This document shows positions 7,412 to 16,983 of a stretch of 64,000 nt of DNA, one piece after another. The stretch is from contig CAZKBP010000001.1 in assembly GCA_964551015.1 (NCBI GenBank), forward strand, positions 558,001-622,000. The letters run 5' to 3'. The translations under genes were made by a program, and so were the position numbers. A model generated the notes under the pieces. It did no database searches, was not told the origin of the DNA, and saw nothing but the letters and a program-made list of their open reading frames with translations. Numbering within the stretch: position 1 is the stretch's first letter; each line of letters starts with the position of its first letter. The stretch is from CAZKBP01 sp964551015. Lineage in GTDB: Bacteria > Bacteroidota > Bacteroidia > Cytophagales > Microscillaceae.

Positions 7412-9907
7412 CTAATTTGCCGCCTGATTATTTTCTTCTTGTAAGCGAGACAAGTCAAAAAGTGGGTTTTCTACAGGGTCTTTGACCAGTGCAAGCTCTA
7501 AAACCTCACGAGCCTGGCTGACATAATGGATTTTCAGCCCCTTGATGTAATCTTCTTTAATCTCCGTGATATCTTTTTCGTTTTTTTCACAAAGAATAAT
7601 TTCCTTGATCCCTGCCCGGCGGGCTGCCAGTATTTTTTCCTTGATTCCGCCCACGGGGAGTACTCGTCCGCGCAGGGTAATTTCGCCCGTCATCGCCAGA
7701 TGATCTTTCACTTGACGCTGGGTAAAAATAGAAGCTATGGCCACAAGCATCGCAATTCCGGCTGAGGGGCCGTCCTTGGGTACCGCTCCGGCAGGTACGT
7801 GCACGTGTAAATCTAATTTCTCGAAAAGACTATAATCAATTTCTAAGCTATGCGCGATCGCTCTCAGGTACGAAAGAGCCGCGGTAGCAGATTCTTTCAT
7901 CACCTCTCCCAATTGACCAGAAAGTGTCAGACGACCCTTACCCCGATGGAGGCTAGACTCGATGAAAAGGATTTCCCCGCCCACAGGCGTCCAGGCAAGC
8001 CCGATCACGATCCCGGGCATATCAATGGTCTGATACTGCTCTCGGTCATAAAGCTCTACTCCCAAGAGTTCGCGCACGGTCTGCGGTTGTATTGATTTGT
8101 TATACTCTTCCTCGAGAGCCAGAGATTTAGCCGTTTTTCGAGAGATGGCTCCGATTTGTCTTTTCAGGTTACGTACTCCAGATTCGCGGGTGTATGCTTC
8201 AATAATTTTAGAGATGGCTTTGGGTTCAAACTTGATGTCTTTTGCGGTCAGGCCGTGTTCCTTTCTTTGTTCGGGAATGAGATGTTTTTTGGCAATCTGT
8301 ACCTTTTCCTCAAGCGTGTAGCCATTAATCTCAATAATTTCCATCCGATCTCTCAGTGCGGGGTGAATGGTATCCAAAGAATTAGCCGTGGCGATGAAAA
8401 GTACATTGGAAAGATTATATTCAATTTCCAGATAGTTATCTATAAAACTATGGTTTTGCTCAGGGTCTAGCACTTCTAAAAGTGCGGAAGCAGGATCGCC
8501 TCGCATATCCGAGGAAACCTTGTCAATTTCATCTAAAATAAAAACGGGGTTAGAAGATTTAATCTTTTTTAGATTTTGGATGATCTTTCCGGGCATAGCG
8601 CCCACGTAAGTTTTACGGTGCCCCCTAATTTCGGCTTCATCGTGCAGTCCCCCCAGTGCAATGCGCGCGTAACGTCGGTTGAGCGCCTTGGCAATGGATT
8701 TACCCATAGAGGTTTTCCCCACACCCGGAGGGCCGTAAAAGCAGAGGATAGGACTTTTCATATCTTGCTTGAGCTTAATGACCGCCAAGTATTCAATGAT
8801 ACGATCTTTTACTTTTTCTAAGCCGTAATGATCTTTATCTAAAATCTTACGGGCACGGGCAAGGTCCAAAGAGTCCTTGGTAAATTCTCCCCAAGGCAAG
8901 TCTACCAATAACTCCACGTAATTAACCGCGACTGGATATTCAGCAGCAGCAGGGTTCATCCGGTTAATTTTATCCAGTTCTTTGTAAAAATGCTCTGCCA
9001 CCTCCTTACTCCATTTTTTGCGATGGGCTTTTTTGCGTAGCACCTCGATCTCATGGTCTTGGCCCTCGCTGCCCAATTCATCTTGGAGGACTTTAATTTG
9101 TTGCCGGAGGTAATAATCTCGTTGTTGCTGATCTATATCCGAGTGAACTTTGCTATGAATCTCCTGTTTGAGCTCTAGAAGCTGAATATCTTTGAGCATA
9201 TACTCTAGTAGTACCGTGGCACGCTTTACCCCGTCGTTGATTTCTAGGAGCTTTTGCTTGTCTGCTACATCGGCATTGACATTAGAAGAGAGGAAATGGG
9301 TCAGGAAGCTAGCGCTTTCAATATTATCTAAGGCTACTTTGGCTTCCTGAGGAATTTCGGGATTAAGTTGTAGAATTTTCAGGGCGGCTTCTTTCAGAGA
9401 AGCGATCAAGGCTTTGGTTTCTTTGTTTCTTTTCTTAGGAAAGTTTTCACCAATGGTATGAACATGCGCCGTGATGTAAGGGTCTTCGCCTAGAAAGTCT
9501 AAGACTTCGAAACGTTTCTTACCTTGAATAATGATCGTCGTGTTACCATCGGGTAATACCAACATTTTGACGATGTGTGCGATCGTTCCTACTTGATAGA
9601 GATCTTCGGGGGAAGGTTCCTCAATGTGTGGATTACTTTGGGCAGCAACTCCAATGATTCTATCACCCTTGTAAGCTTTTTTTACTAATTTGACCGATTT
9701 TTTACGACTTACCGTAACGGGGATCACCACTCCTGGGAAAAGAACCGTATTCTTGACGGGTAAAATCGGAATTTCGTCTATGATATCGTCAAATTCGTCT
9801 TCATCTTCATCTTCGCTGGTTATCAGGGGAATCATCTCTAAGGTATCATCTTCACGGGATTCTGCCATTGTTACAGTGACAAAAGAATCTTTAACAGTAT
9901 GCTTCAT
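7412..9907 (-). CDS. lon: ATP-dependent protease Lon (La)
   Basis: 831 residues from the ATG at 9907; an upstream in-frame TTG at 9934 is less likely. Order: an acidic N-terminal tail, the LonN substrate-binding domain beginning IPILPVKNTVLFPGVVIPV, a coiled coil, the AAA+ module with Walker A GPPGVGKTS (about 392-400) and Walker B VFILDEIDK, then the protease domain. The catalytic dyad is Ser715 in PKDGPSAGIAM and Lys758 in GGIKEK, 43 residues apart as in E. coli Lon. It degrades misfolded and regulatory proteins in the cytosol. A TAAATTTG box (TAnnTTTG type) lies at 9942-9949 just upstream. The gene is solitary and divergent from the PorE-like gene. Confidence 0.97.
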   Translation of the reverse strand: MKHTVKDSFVTVTMAESREDDTLEMIPLITSEDEDEDEFDDIIDEIPILPVKNTVLFPGVVIPVTVSRKKSVKLVKKAYKGDRIIGVAAQSNPHIEEPSPEDLYQVGTIAHIVKMLVLPDGNTTIIIQGKKRFEVLDFLGEDPYITAHVHTIGENFPKKRNKETKALIASLKEAALKILQLNPEIPQEAKVALDNIESASFLTHFLSSNVNADVADKQKLLEINDGVKRATVLLEYMLKDIQLLELKQEIHSKVHSDIDQQQRDYYLRQQIKVLQDELGSEGQDHEIEVLRKKAHRKKWSKEVAEHFYKELDKINRMNPAAAEYPVAVNYVELLVDLPWGEFTKDSLDLARARKILDKDHYGLEKVKDRIIEYLAVIKLKQDMKSPILCFYGPPGVGKTSMGKSIAKALNRRYARIALGGLHDEAEIRGHRKTYVGAMPGKIIQNLKKIKSSNPVFILDEIDKVSSDMRGDPASALLEVLDPEQNHSFIDNYLEIEYNLSNVLFIATANSLDTIHPALRDRMEIIEINGYTLEEKVQIAKKHLIPEQRKEHGLTAKDIKFEPKAISKIIEAYTRESGVRNLKRQIGAISRKTAKSLALEEEYNKSIQPQTVRELLGVELYDREQYQTIDMPGIVIGLAWTPVGGEILFIESSLHRGKGRLTLSGQLGEVMKESATAALSYLRAIAHSLEIDYSLFEKLDLHVHVPAGAVPKDGPSAGIAMLVAIASIFTQRQVKDHLAMTGEITLRGRVLPVGGIKEKILAARRAGIKEIILCEKNEKDITEIKEDYIKGLKIHYVSQAREVLELALVKDPVENPLFDLSRLQEENNQAAN

Positions 9908-10095
9908 ACGTGAGTTAGGTTGCAAAATTGCCAAGTTGGCACAAATTTAGTAAAAAAATAGTACAGCATCGGGAGTTGTAACGTTATAATAGATGTTGCA
10001 AGCCTTATGCCACCTCTTTCTTGCAATTGGCTTGATAAAATGGATTTGGGCTCTTAGTTTTTATCTCTCTGGCAGAACTTTTTAATAAATCATCC

Positions 10096-12252
10096 ATGGA
10101 AAATCTTCGCCCTATTTTTCTGACTTTTCTCTATTTCTCTTTGTCTCTAAGCAATGGTCTTGGACAAAATCTTCAAGCGAGCAATCAAGTTGCTTTTATT
10201 GCGGATACTACCTTATTCTTCAATAAGATTAACGATCATGAGAATATCCGCTATTATCGCGATGATACAAAACTCAAGGAAATCACGCGCTATTTGGAGA
10301 AAGGAGACAAAGACGATAGCCTTAAAGCCCTAGACGCTTTGGAAAAATACGTGACCAACTTCAGGATTAAAAACTTTCAGGAAGATCACTATCTCCTCTG
10401 GCGTCTGGGCAACCTGGCCGAAAAATTAGGTTTACGCGCTAGGGCTCAGGCTTATTATCGTCTCGTACTCAAGCATCACCCCAAGGGGAATGCCATGGAT
10501 TACCGACTCTACGATCCTAATAATCCTGAATACAAGAGAATACTAGAACGCGGTAGTCAGTACCAACGCTATTTTGATTCACTCACCGTTAATGAACGAG
10601 AATATTACCTTCCCGTAGAATACTACTACACTTATGCCAATGCCGCAAGTAATATCGACACATTAGATATCCCCGAGAGCATTTACACCAGCGTGGGCGA
10701 TTCCGTCAATTCTATCTACAACGATTATGCTCCTGCCCTTACGGGTAATGACTTGGTACTTGTATTCACTTCACAAAGAAATCGCTATCAAGAAGGAATG
10801 CGTTATTTGAGTAATGAGGATTTATTTTACAGCCGGAAGGCCGATAGTCTTTACATTACCGAAACCGAAGCAGGCTCCCGAGTTGATACACTTCCTTGGA
10901 CTGAGGCCAAACCTTTGAAAGAAATTAATACCAAATACAATGAAGGCTCCGTCTGCTACAGCAAAGATGGACGTACGATCTATTTTGCTCGTTGTCAAAG
11001 TCCAGATGGCTATGGAGATTGTGATCTTTACGTCATCAAACAACGAGAAGACGGGAGTTGGGGAAAAGCTTATAACTTGGGAATCAATGTCAACAGCCGA
11101 GGTTGGGATTCACAACCGGCTCTTTCGCATACGGAAGATACTTTATTTTTTGCCTCCGACCGAATTGGTGGCTTCGGTCTGTCTGATATTTATTATTCTT
11201 ATCGAACCAATGAATATGAAGTGGAAGAAATAGAAGACCAAGACGGAAACATTACGATTCGGGATACCCTATGGGTATGGGCGCAGGCTAGGAACATGGG
11301 GCCTATTATCAATACACGCTACAACGAAGTAAGCCCCTATTATCATCCGAAGTATGAGTTACTTTATTTTAGCTCTAATGGTCATTTGGTTAACTTTGGA
11401 GGATTTGATATCTACAAATCTTACCGAGAAGATACACGATGGACTGAGCCTTGGAATATTGGTCCACTCGTGAACTACCACAAGGATGAATATTACTTTA
11501 CCATTGATGCCCGCTCTCAAAATTTATATTATGCCAAATTGGTCAAATTTCGCACCTACGATTACGCGCGGCGAGATACCGTCACCAAGGAAGCACTAAA
11601 CCTACACACGGCTTTTTTGCCGATGGAAGCTCGCCCCGAAGCCACAACTTCTCTGAAAGGCGTCGTTACGGACTCTATCAGCGGGGAGGCTCTGGAGGGC
11701 ATTATCTCCATCATTGATCTGGATAATGGCATCGAGGTCGCCCCGAAATACCTAAGACCAGATGGCTCTTATCAGTTTGACCTGATTCGTAATAACAATT
11801 ATCTGGTGATCATCACCGGAGAAGACTTTTTTAGGGTCGAGAGGCAGTTTCTGCTCAAAGGCGATACGACTCTCAACTTTGCCACCCCTTCTATTAAATT
11901 TAAAAAATGGAAATTCGAGGCCATTGAGTTTCAAGAAAATAGCGCGAAGATTACGCCCAAGATGACCAGTGATTTGCAAAAGCTAGTCATGTTCCTCTCA
12001 GACAACCCTACGCTAGGACTGAAAATATCTGGTCATACCGACTCACAAGGAGATGCCAATGATAATATGCAACTCTCTCAGGCCAGAGCAGACGCCATCA
12101 AAGATTATCTGGTCAAGAATGGACGCTTCCCAGCGGAACGGATCGAGGCCATAGGCTATGGAAGCACCTTGCCGATCATTCAGGAAGAAAAAACGGATGA
12201 CGACCGCCGGATTAATCGTAGAGTAGAATTCGAGATTGTCAAGATGGAATAA
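10096..12252 (+). CDS. PorE-like OmpA-family protein (TPR, PD40 propeller, CRD, OmpA)
   Basis: 718 residues. A signal peptide ends near GLGQ (residue 24). A helical repeat region resembling TPR follows (about 60-140), then PD40/WD40-like propeller blades, for example ACYSKDGRTIYFARC-type text near 290, TLFFASDRIGGFGLSDIYYS near 350 and LLYFSSNGHLVNFGGFDIYK near 425. A carboxypeptidase-regulatory-like domain (GVVTDSISGEALEGIISI, about 525-595) and a C-terminal OmpA peptidoglycan-binding domain (GHTDSQGDANDNMQLSQARA, about 605-717) complete it. This is the domain order of PorE of the type IX secretion system, which links the machine to the cell wall; many Bacteroidota have paralogues, so the T9SS role is inferred. 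Confidence 0.8.
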   Translation: MENLRPIFLTFLYFSLSLSNGLGQNLQASNQVAFIADTTLFFNKINDHENIRYYRDDTKLKEITRYLEKGDKDDSLKALDALEKYVTNFRIKNFQEDHYLLWRLGNLAEKLGLRARAQAYYRLVLKHHPKGNAMDYRLYDPNNPEYKRILERGSQYQRYFDSLTVNEREYYLPVEYYYTYANAASNIDTLDIPESIYTSVGDSVNSIYNDYAPALTGNDLVLVFTSQRNRYQEGMRYLSNEDLFYSRKADSLYITETEAGSRVDTLPWTEAKPLKEINTKYNEGSVCYSKDGRTIYFARCQSPDGYGDCDLYVIKQREDGSWGKAYNLGINVNSRGWDSQPALSHTEDTLFFASDRIGGFGLSDIYYSYRTNEYEVEEIEDQDGNITIRDTLWVWAQARNMGPIINTRYNEVSPYYHPKYELLYFSSNGHLVNFGGFDIYKSYREDTRWTEPWNIGPLVNYHKDEYYFTIDARSQNLYYAKLVKFRTYDYARRDTVTKEALNLHTAFLPMEARPEATTSLKGVVTDSISGEALEGIISIIDLDNGIEVAPKYLRPDGSYQFDLIRNNNYLVIITGEDFFRVERQFLLKGDTTLNFATPSIKFKKWKFEAIEFQENSAKITPKMTSDLQKLVMFLSDNPTLGLKISGHTDSQGDANDNMQLSQARADAIKDYLVKNGRFPAERIEAIGYGSTLPIIQEEKTDDDRRINRRVEFEIVKME

Positions 12253-12305
12253 TGATCGTTTTTAGCTTTTGGCTAGTGCGCATCAATCGGACTAAATACG
12301 AATGG

Positions 12306-13436
12306 CTAAAAACCCGAATCTAGATTCTCATTCAGCTCATGAATGATTTGATCCAGTTTTTGAACGGTTTGTTCTAGGTAACCAATGAGCTGTATGGCGC
12401 GAGGTGGATAGGATATTTCTTCTTTCATGAAACGTACCAAACCCAGAATAGTAGCGACTGGTCCGCGAAGCTCGTGTGCATTCCGGAAAGAATAAGTCTC
12501 CAAAATTTTGAGTACTTTGCGTAAATGCTGCTCTTTATCTTTATAATCTGTAATATCCAAAGCTGAACCTAAGAGCTGAGCAGGCTTCTGGTTGGCATCC
12601 CTTCTAAAAACCCCGTGGTTTAGAGATATCCAGATAAAATCTCCCGAACTCTTTTTGATCCTTAATTGACAGTGAATAATCTCCTCGTCTCGAGCCTGCA
12701 TTATTTTCTGTAAGTGTTCAGCCAACACAGCATGATCTTTGGGATGAATTAATTTTTCTGTAAATTCTCTGGAAAGAGAGATATATTCCTCTTCTGAGTA
12801 GCCCAACATTTGCGGACTCAGTCCAGAAGAGTACACGATTCGTTTGTGTAGTATATCATAAATGTCTATCGTAGCCGGAGATATTTTGATAATCCCTCTT
12901 AGAAGCTCTTCCTGCTCTCTTTTAGCTTTCAACCTTTCTTTGAGGTGAACTTTTTCGCTTATATCTTGGTGGGTGCCTACCACTCGGGTGGCGTCTCCCT
13001 TTTCGTCTCTGGCTACTACCCTTCCACGGGAGCTAACCCACTGATAGTTTCCCGTTTTGTTCCGCATTCGGAAAGTGATTTCCCAAGCCTCATCTTTTTC
13101 CATGTATTGGTTTTGCAGGCTCCACACACGTTCTCGATCCGTGGGATGGAGTAAATTTAGCCAACTTTCTACCGAGGCAGGAAATTCATTGGGTTCATAA
13201 CCTAGCATTTTGTACCAAGCGGGGCTATGGTAAGCCTCATTTTCAGGCACTTTCCAGTCCCACCACCCCTCGGCGGTCGCTGCTAGTATTAATTTAAAGC
13301 GATCGTGGTCAGTATCATCGTAGCGGATATCCGAATCCTTAAAGCTTTCTTCCATGGGAGCATTTTCTAAAACTAAGACAGACGAAAGAACATGCATGGT
13401 CAATATAAACAAATGTTCACCAGAAAGCAACTCCAT
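12306..13436 (-). CDS. PAS-domain sensor protein with histidine-kinase dimerisation segment but no ATPase domain
   Basis: 376 residues from ATG 13436; ATGs at 13397 and 13355 are possible starts, and the latter (MEESFKDSD) gives a cleaner N-terminus. Two PAS/PAC units are visible: about 50-165 (AATAEGWWDWKVPENEAYHS ... GTHQDISEK) and about 180-295 (ending GSALDITDYKDKE). A dimerisation helix follows with the H-box-like FRNAHELRGPVATILGL near 335. The protein stops about 40 residues later, so the HATPase domain needed for kinase activity is missing. The adjacent gene on the other strand leaves no room for it. It may pair with another kinase or act as a decoy. Confidence 0.75.
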   Translation of the reverse strand: MELLSGEHLFILTMHVLSSVLVLENAPMEESFKDSDIRYDDTDHDRFKLILAATAEGWWDWKVPENEAYHSPAWYKMLGYEPNEFPASVESWLNLLHPTDRERVWSLQNQYMEKDEAWEITFRMRNKTGNYQWVSSRGRVVARDEKGDATRVVGTHQDISEKVHLKERLKAKREQEELLRGIIKISPATIDIYDILHKRIVYSSGLSPQMLGYSEEEYISLSREFTEKLIHPKDHAVLAEHLQKIMQARDEEIIHCQLRIKKSSGDFIWISLNHGVFRRDANQKPAQLLGSALDITDYKDKEQHLRKVLKILETYSFRNAHELRGPVATILGLVRFMKEEISYPPRAIQLIGYLEQTVQKLDQIIHELNENLDSGF

Positions 13437-13573
13437 CCGAAGCTGAATATTTATGCATAGAAAAAGGATAAATATTTCCCAGAATTTTATAAATTATGCC
13501 GACTTCAAAAAATAATTCTTGCCACTCTAAAATCTTTTGATGTATCGGTTCGTCCCTATACAATTCCAATCTT

Positions 13574-15019
13574 ATGAGCAAAATTGACACTTCTATTCTC
13601 TATCAAGACGGTATGGCTCAGGCCGAACTAATCCGTAAAAAAGAAATCACTTCTCTTGAATTAACCGAAATGTGTATCGAGGCAATTGAGCAATTGAACC
13701 CGCAACTCAATGCGGTGATCACGCCCATGTATGATTTGGCGAGAGAACGTGCCCAAAGTGATTTGCCCGAGAGTCCCTTCCGTGGCTTGCCTTTTCTCCT
13801 CAAAGACTTGATGGCCATGTACAAAGGCGTACGTTCCTCGGCTGGCTCTCGCTTGCTCTCAGGCTTTGTAGCCGACCACGATAGCGAACTGACCCGTCGT
13901 TATCAAGAGGCAGGTTTGGTATTTTTGGGTAAAACGAATCTGCCCGAGTTTGGCCTGCTGCCTACTACCGAACCCGTGGCTTTTGGTCCTACTCATAACC
14001 CCTGGGATTTGGGTCATACCCCCGGAGGCTCGAGTGGAGGCTCGGCGGCGGCCGTGGCAGCACGAATCGTGCCGATGGCACACGCCAACGACGGTGGAGG
14101 TTCGATTCGTATTCCGGCGGCTTGCTGTGGCCTTTTTGGCATGAAACCCACTCGCGCCCGCAATCCCTTGGGGCCTCAGTTTACAGAAATCATCGGTGGT
14201 TTGGTGATGGAGCATATTGTTTCCCGCTCCGTGAGAGATAGTGCCGCGATGCTGGATTTGACGGCGGGTCCAGCGCCAGGTGATCCTTATTATGCTCCCC
14301 CTCAAGAGCGACCATTCTTAGAAGAAACTAAAATTGATCCGGGCAAATTAAAAATTGCTTACAGCCTGCAAACCCCCTTGGGAGGTGCCATGAGTGAAGA
14401 AGCCACCTCTTCCTTGAAACACGCGCTGTCTTTATTAAAGGATTTGGGACACGAGTTGGTAGAGGTTCAATTGCCCATCTCCATGAGCCCTGAGCAGATT
14501 ATGCAATCGTTCACGGTGATTTGGGCCACAGGTGCCACTACGACGCTGGGTTTGTTAAAGCAGATGATGAACATTGAGCCTCAACCCGAGATGGTAGAAC
14601 CACTCACGTGGGCTTTTTACGAAATTGCTCAAAAGACTTCGGCTACAGACTATGAATTAGCTAGGATTGCTTCTCAGAAAATTTCCCGTGAGATCGGCGT
14701 ATTTTTCGAGAAAATTGACGTTTGGCTCAGTCCTACCTTGGCAGAACCGCCCGTCAAATTGGGTGTTTTTGAGCAAAATCCCGATCATCCCTTGGCGGCT
14801 TTCCAGCGAGCCTCGGAGTTTGCGCCATTCACGGCTTTGTTTAATATCACGGGGCAACCTGCTGCTTCGGTGCCACTTTATTGGACGGAGGCGGGATTAC
14901 CCTTGGGCACACAATTCGTGTCTAAATTTGGAGATGAAGCTACGCTGTTCCGCTTAGCTGCTCAATTAGAAAAAGCCCAGCCTTGGGCTGATAAGCTCCC
15001 TCCCACGGTGGTGAAATAG
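13574..15019 (+). CDS. Amidase signature family hydrolase
   Basis: 481 residues, full length for the family. The Ser-Ser-Lys triad is visible: the Lys in LPFLLKDLMAMYKG (about residue 77), the cis-Ser region in HTPGGSSGGSAAAVAA (about 155) and the nucleophile Ser in NDGGGSIRIPAACCGLFG (about 178). It hydrolyses a C-N amide bond; the closest named group by eye is the 6-aminohexanoate-cyclic-dimer hydrolase/aryl amidase branch. It is not GatA, since no gatB/C partner is present. The protein lacks a signal peptide and is probably cytosolic. It converges with the GH3 gene. Confidence 0.9.
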   Translation: MSKIDTSILYQDGMAQAELIRKKEITSLELTEMCIEAIEQLNPQLNAVITPMYDLARERAQSDLPESPFRGLPFLLKDLMAMYKGVRSSAGSRLLSGFVADHDSELTRRYQEAGLVFLGKTNLPEFGLLPTTEPVAFGPTHNPWDLGHTPGGSSGGSAAAVAARIVPMAHANDGGGSIRIPAACCGLFGMKPTRARNPLGPQFTEIIGGLVMEHIVSRSVRDSAAMLDLTAGPAPGDPYYAPPQERPFLEETKIDPGKLKIAYSLQTPLGGAMSEEATSSLKHALSLLKDLGHELVEVQLPISMSPEQIMQSFTVIWATGATTTLGLLKQMMNIEPQPEMVEPLTWAFYEIAQKTSATDYELARIASQKISREIGVFFEKIDVWLSPTLAEPPVKLGVFEQNPDHPLAAFQRASEFAPFTALFNITGQPAASVPLYWTEAGLPLGTQFVSKFGDEATLFRLAAQLEKAQPWADKLPPTVVK

Positions 15020-15030
15020 CTAAGAGATGA

Positions 15031-15065
15031 CCATGAGTCATCCCAGAATTTGGGATGACCCATGT
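15031..15065. terminator. Hairpin between convergent amidase and GH3 genes
   Basis: A perfect nine-base inverted repeat, GTCATCCCA (15037-15045) and TGGGATGAC (15051-15059), with loop GAATT, lies in the 78-base gap between two convergent stops. No strong T-run follows, so a terminator is likely but not certain. Confidence 0.45.
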
Positions 15066-15097
15066 TTAGCTTTAAAAAATCCATATACTCCTCCCAG

Positions 15098-16648
15098 TCA
15101 TGAACTAAAGCCAGCGGTTTTTTCTCCTTGTTTCTTTTCCACGAACTGCTCCCATTCGGCAAATTGCTCGTCTTTCATCACGCGGGGGGTTTTGATTTGA
15201 CCACCTTTCTTTTTCCGGCTCTCGTGCCAATCGTAAAAATAGGCTTCGGGTACAATTTTTACTTCTATATCTTTGAGAGCCTTTTGGCGGGCTACCCCGT
15301 AATTTTTATTAACTTTTTTGAGATACTCATCCAGGTGGAGTTTGATTTTGGAGGCTTCTACCTGTGTTTTCGTACCCAAATACCAACGATGCACAAAATC
15401 TCCACCCTGTTTCTGCGCAGATACTGTGAATTCATTGATTTCTAGATCAAATTTTTCTTCCAGTTCTTGAATCGCCTGATTCATTTTATCCACAGAAAGT
15501 TGCGAACCTGCTGCATTTAAGAAATGCTTGGTGCGTCCAGTAATCCGAATCTCTTTACGCTCCGCGTCGGTAAACAAAATCGTATCACCGATGCTATAAC
15601 GCCACGTACCGCTACAGGTAGAGATCAGTGGTACATAGGTCTGACCGGCTTTTATCTCCTCTATATCAACGATATGGGGATTATCAATCATTTCTCCATT
15701 GGGAAAATTCTGTTCATCAAAAGGAACAAATTCAAAATAAATCCCATTCGAGAGTGCCAATTGCATCCCCTTGGTTTGAGGGCGCGCCTGAAAAGCCAGA
15801 AATCCCTCTGAGGCTAGATAAGTATCTAAGAATTGCAATGGATAGGCCGTCAGATGTTCAAAGTCTTTTACATAGGGTTCATAAGCCACTCCTCCACTGG
15901 CATAGAGCCTCAGGTTAGGCCAGATATCGTGGATGGTATCTAGCTCATGATAGGCAATTACTTCCTCGAGCATCAATTTGAGCCAGGCAGGTATACCGCA
16001 TAAGGCACCGATATCCCATTGGGGGGCTTCTTTGGCGATGGTTTGGACGCGCTCGTCCCAGTTGTCAATGGAGGCGATCTGCGTACCGGGCTTGTAAAAA
16101 CTATTGAACCAATTGGGAATATGTGCCGCTCCGATGCCACTAATTTCCCCAGTTTGATAATGTCCTTCCTGCTGGAGATTAGTACTACTGCCCAACATCA
16201 GAATAGATTTCTCAAAAACCTCAGGAGGAAGCTCAAAATTCCGTAGCTGCAGTACCATCTCAATACCTGTGCGACGGATGGCTTTTCGCATCTCTTCACT
16301 TACTGGAATTTTTTTGCTTTTTGAACCCGTTGTACCCGAAGTTTGGGCGAAAAACTGGATTTGTCCGGGCCAACTCACATCCGCTTCTCCTTCCAAGGAG
16401 CGATACCACCAGTTTTGATGCATTTGAGGATAATCAAAGGTAGGTACTTGCTCTCGGAAAGCCTTTCTCAGGTTGGAAGCCTTCAGGATTTTAGCAAATT
16501 GATAATGCTGACCAAAGGCCGTGTCTTTGGCTTTTTGTAGTAAGTTCTTTAAAGTGTTTTCTTGTTTTTGCAGAGGCGATTGCTCTTTAAACTCCAAATA
16601 TTGACTCAAATGAATGGCTTCTTTGATAAGATGTCCTAGAATGATCAT
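15098..16648 (-). CDS. GH3-family acyl-acid-amido synthetase
   Basis: 516 residues of the GH3 auxin-responsive-promoter family, an ANL-like adenylating enzyme that joins amino acids to carboxylic acids. The phosphate-binding motif FFAQTSGTTGSKSKKIPVS lies near residue 100, and a YRYSIGDT-like WRYSIGDTILFT segment marks the C-terminal hinge near 345, followed by EIRITGRTKHFLNAAG. The family is best known from plants, where it conjugates jasmonate or auxin. Bacteroidota homologues are common but their substrates are unknown to me. The gene is solitary and shows no pathway context. Confidence 0.85.
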   Translation of the reverse strand: MIILGHLIKEAIHLSQYLEFKEQSPLQKQENTLKNLLQKAKDTAFGQHYQFAKILKASNLRKAFREQVPTFDYPQMHQNWWYRSLEGEADVSWPGQIQFFAQTSGTTGSKSKKIPVSEEMRKAIRRTGIEMVLQLRNFELPPEVFEKSILMLGSSTNLQQEGHYQTGEISGIGAAHIPNWFNSFYKPGTQIASIDNWDERVQTIAKEAPQWDIGALCGIPAWLKLMLEEVIAYHELDTIHDIWPNLRLYASGGVAYEPYVKDFEHLTAYPLQFLDTYLASEGFLAFQARPQTKGMQLALSNGIYFEFVPFDEQNFPNGEMIDNPHIVDIEEIKAGQTYVPLISTCSGTWRYSIGDTILFTDAERKEIRITGRTKHFLNAAGSQLSVDKMNQAIQELEEKFDLEINEFTVSAQKQGGDFVHRWYLGTKTQVEASKIKLHLDEYLKKVNKNYGVARQKALKDIEVKIVPEAYFYDWHESRKKKGGQIKTPRVMKDEQFAEWEQFVEKKQGEKTAGFSS

Positions 16649-16983
16649 AGTAAATAAAAAATTATCGTGTGAATTAGTCCAAAAAATGACTGAGCTCCAG
16701 TCAAATTGTATTGCAACCGCATTTCCAGAATTATCACTGGCTTATGTATTGTTTTTATCTAGTTGATAATCAATTAATAATATATGTAAGTAAATTTTTA
16801 TGGAAAAATAGCGTGATAAAAAATGGGCAATTTTTGCTATAAGGTGCGGTGATTCTGTGGTATTTTGTCTACATAAGACCATAAATTGAAACATATGCAT
16901 TCGTCTAAGTCATTCATTTATAGTCTTTTTAGTTTTTTGGAGTAAACTTCGTGCTCATGAGCTCGTATCCAAATCTATTTTCC
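16649..16983. other. 335-base divergent intergenic region
   Basis: AT-rich stretch between the divergent GH3 and phosphoesterase genes. No coding frame, RNA gene or exact TAnnTTTG promoter box was found; a near-match GTATTTTGTC occurs around 16860. It presumably holds both promoters. A short GACTG-AGCTC-CAGTC inverted repeat sits near 16687. Confidence 0.4.

Noticed and set aside
12258..12313. Nine-base inverted repeat GTTTTTAGC/GCTAAAAAC between two convergent genes
   Set aside because: The loop of nearly 40 bases and lack of a T-run make it a weak terminator candidate.
14095..14115. GGAGGTTCGATTCG, which looks like a tRNA T-loop
   Set aside because: It is the coding sequence for the GGGSIR catalytic motif of the amidase and lies in no cloverleaf.
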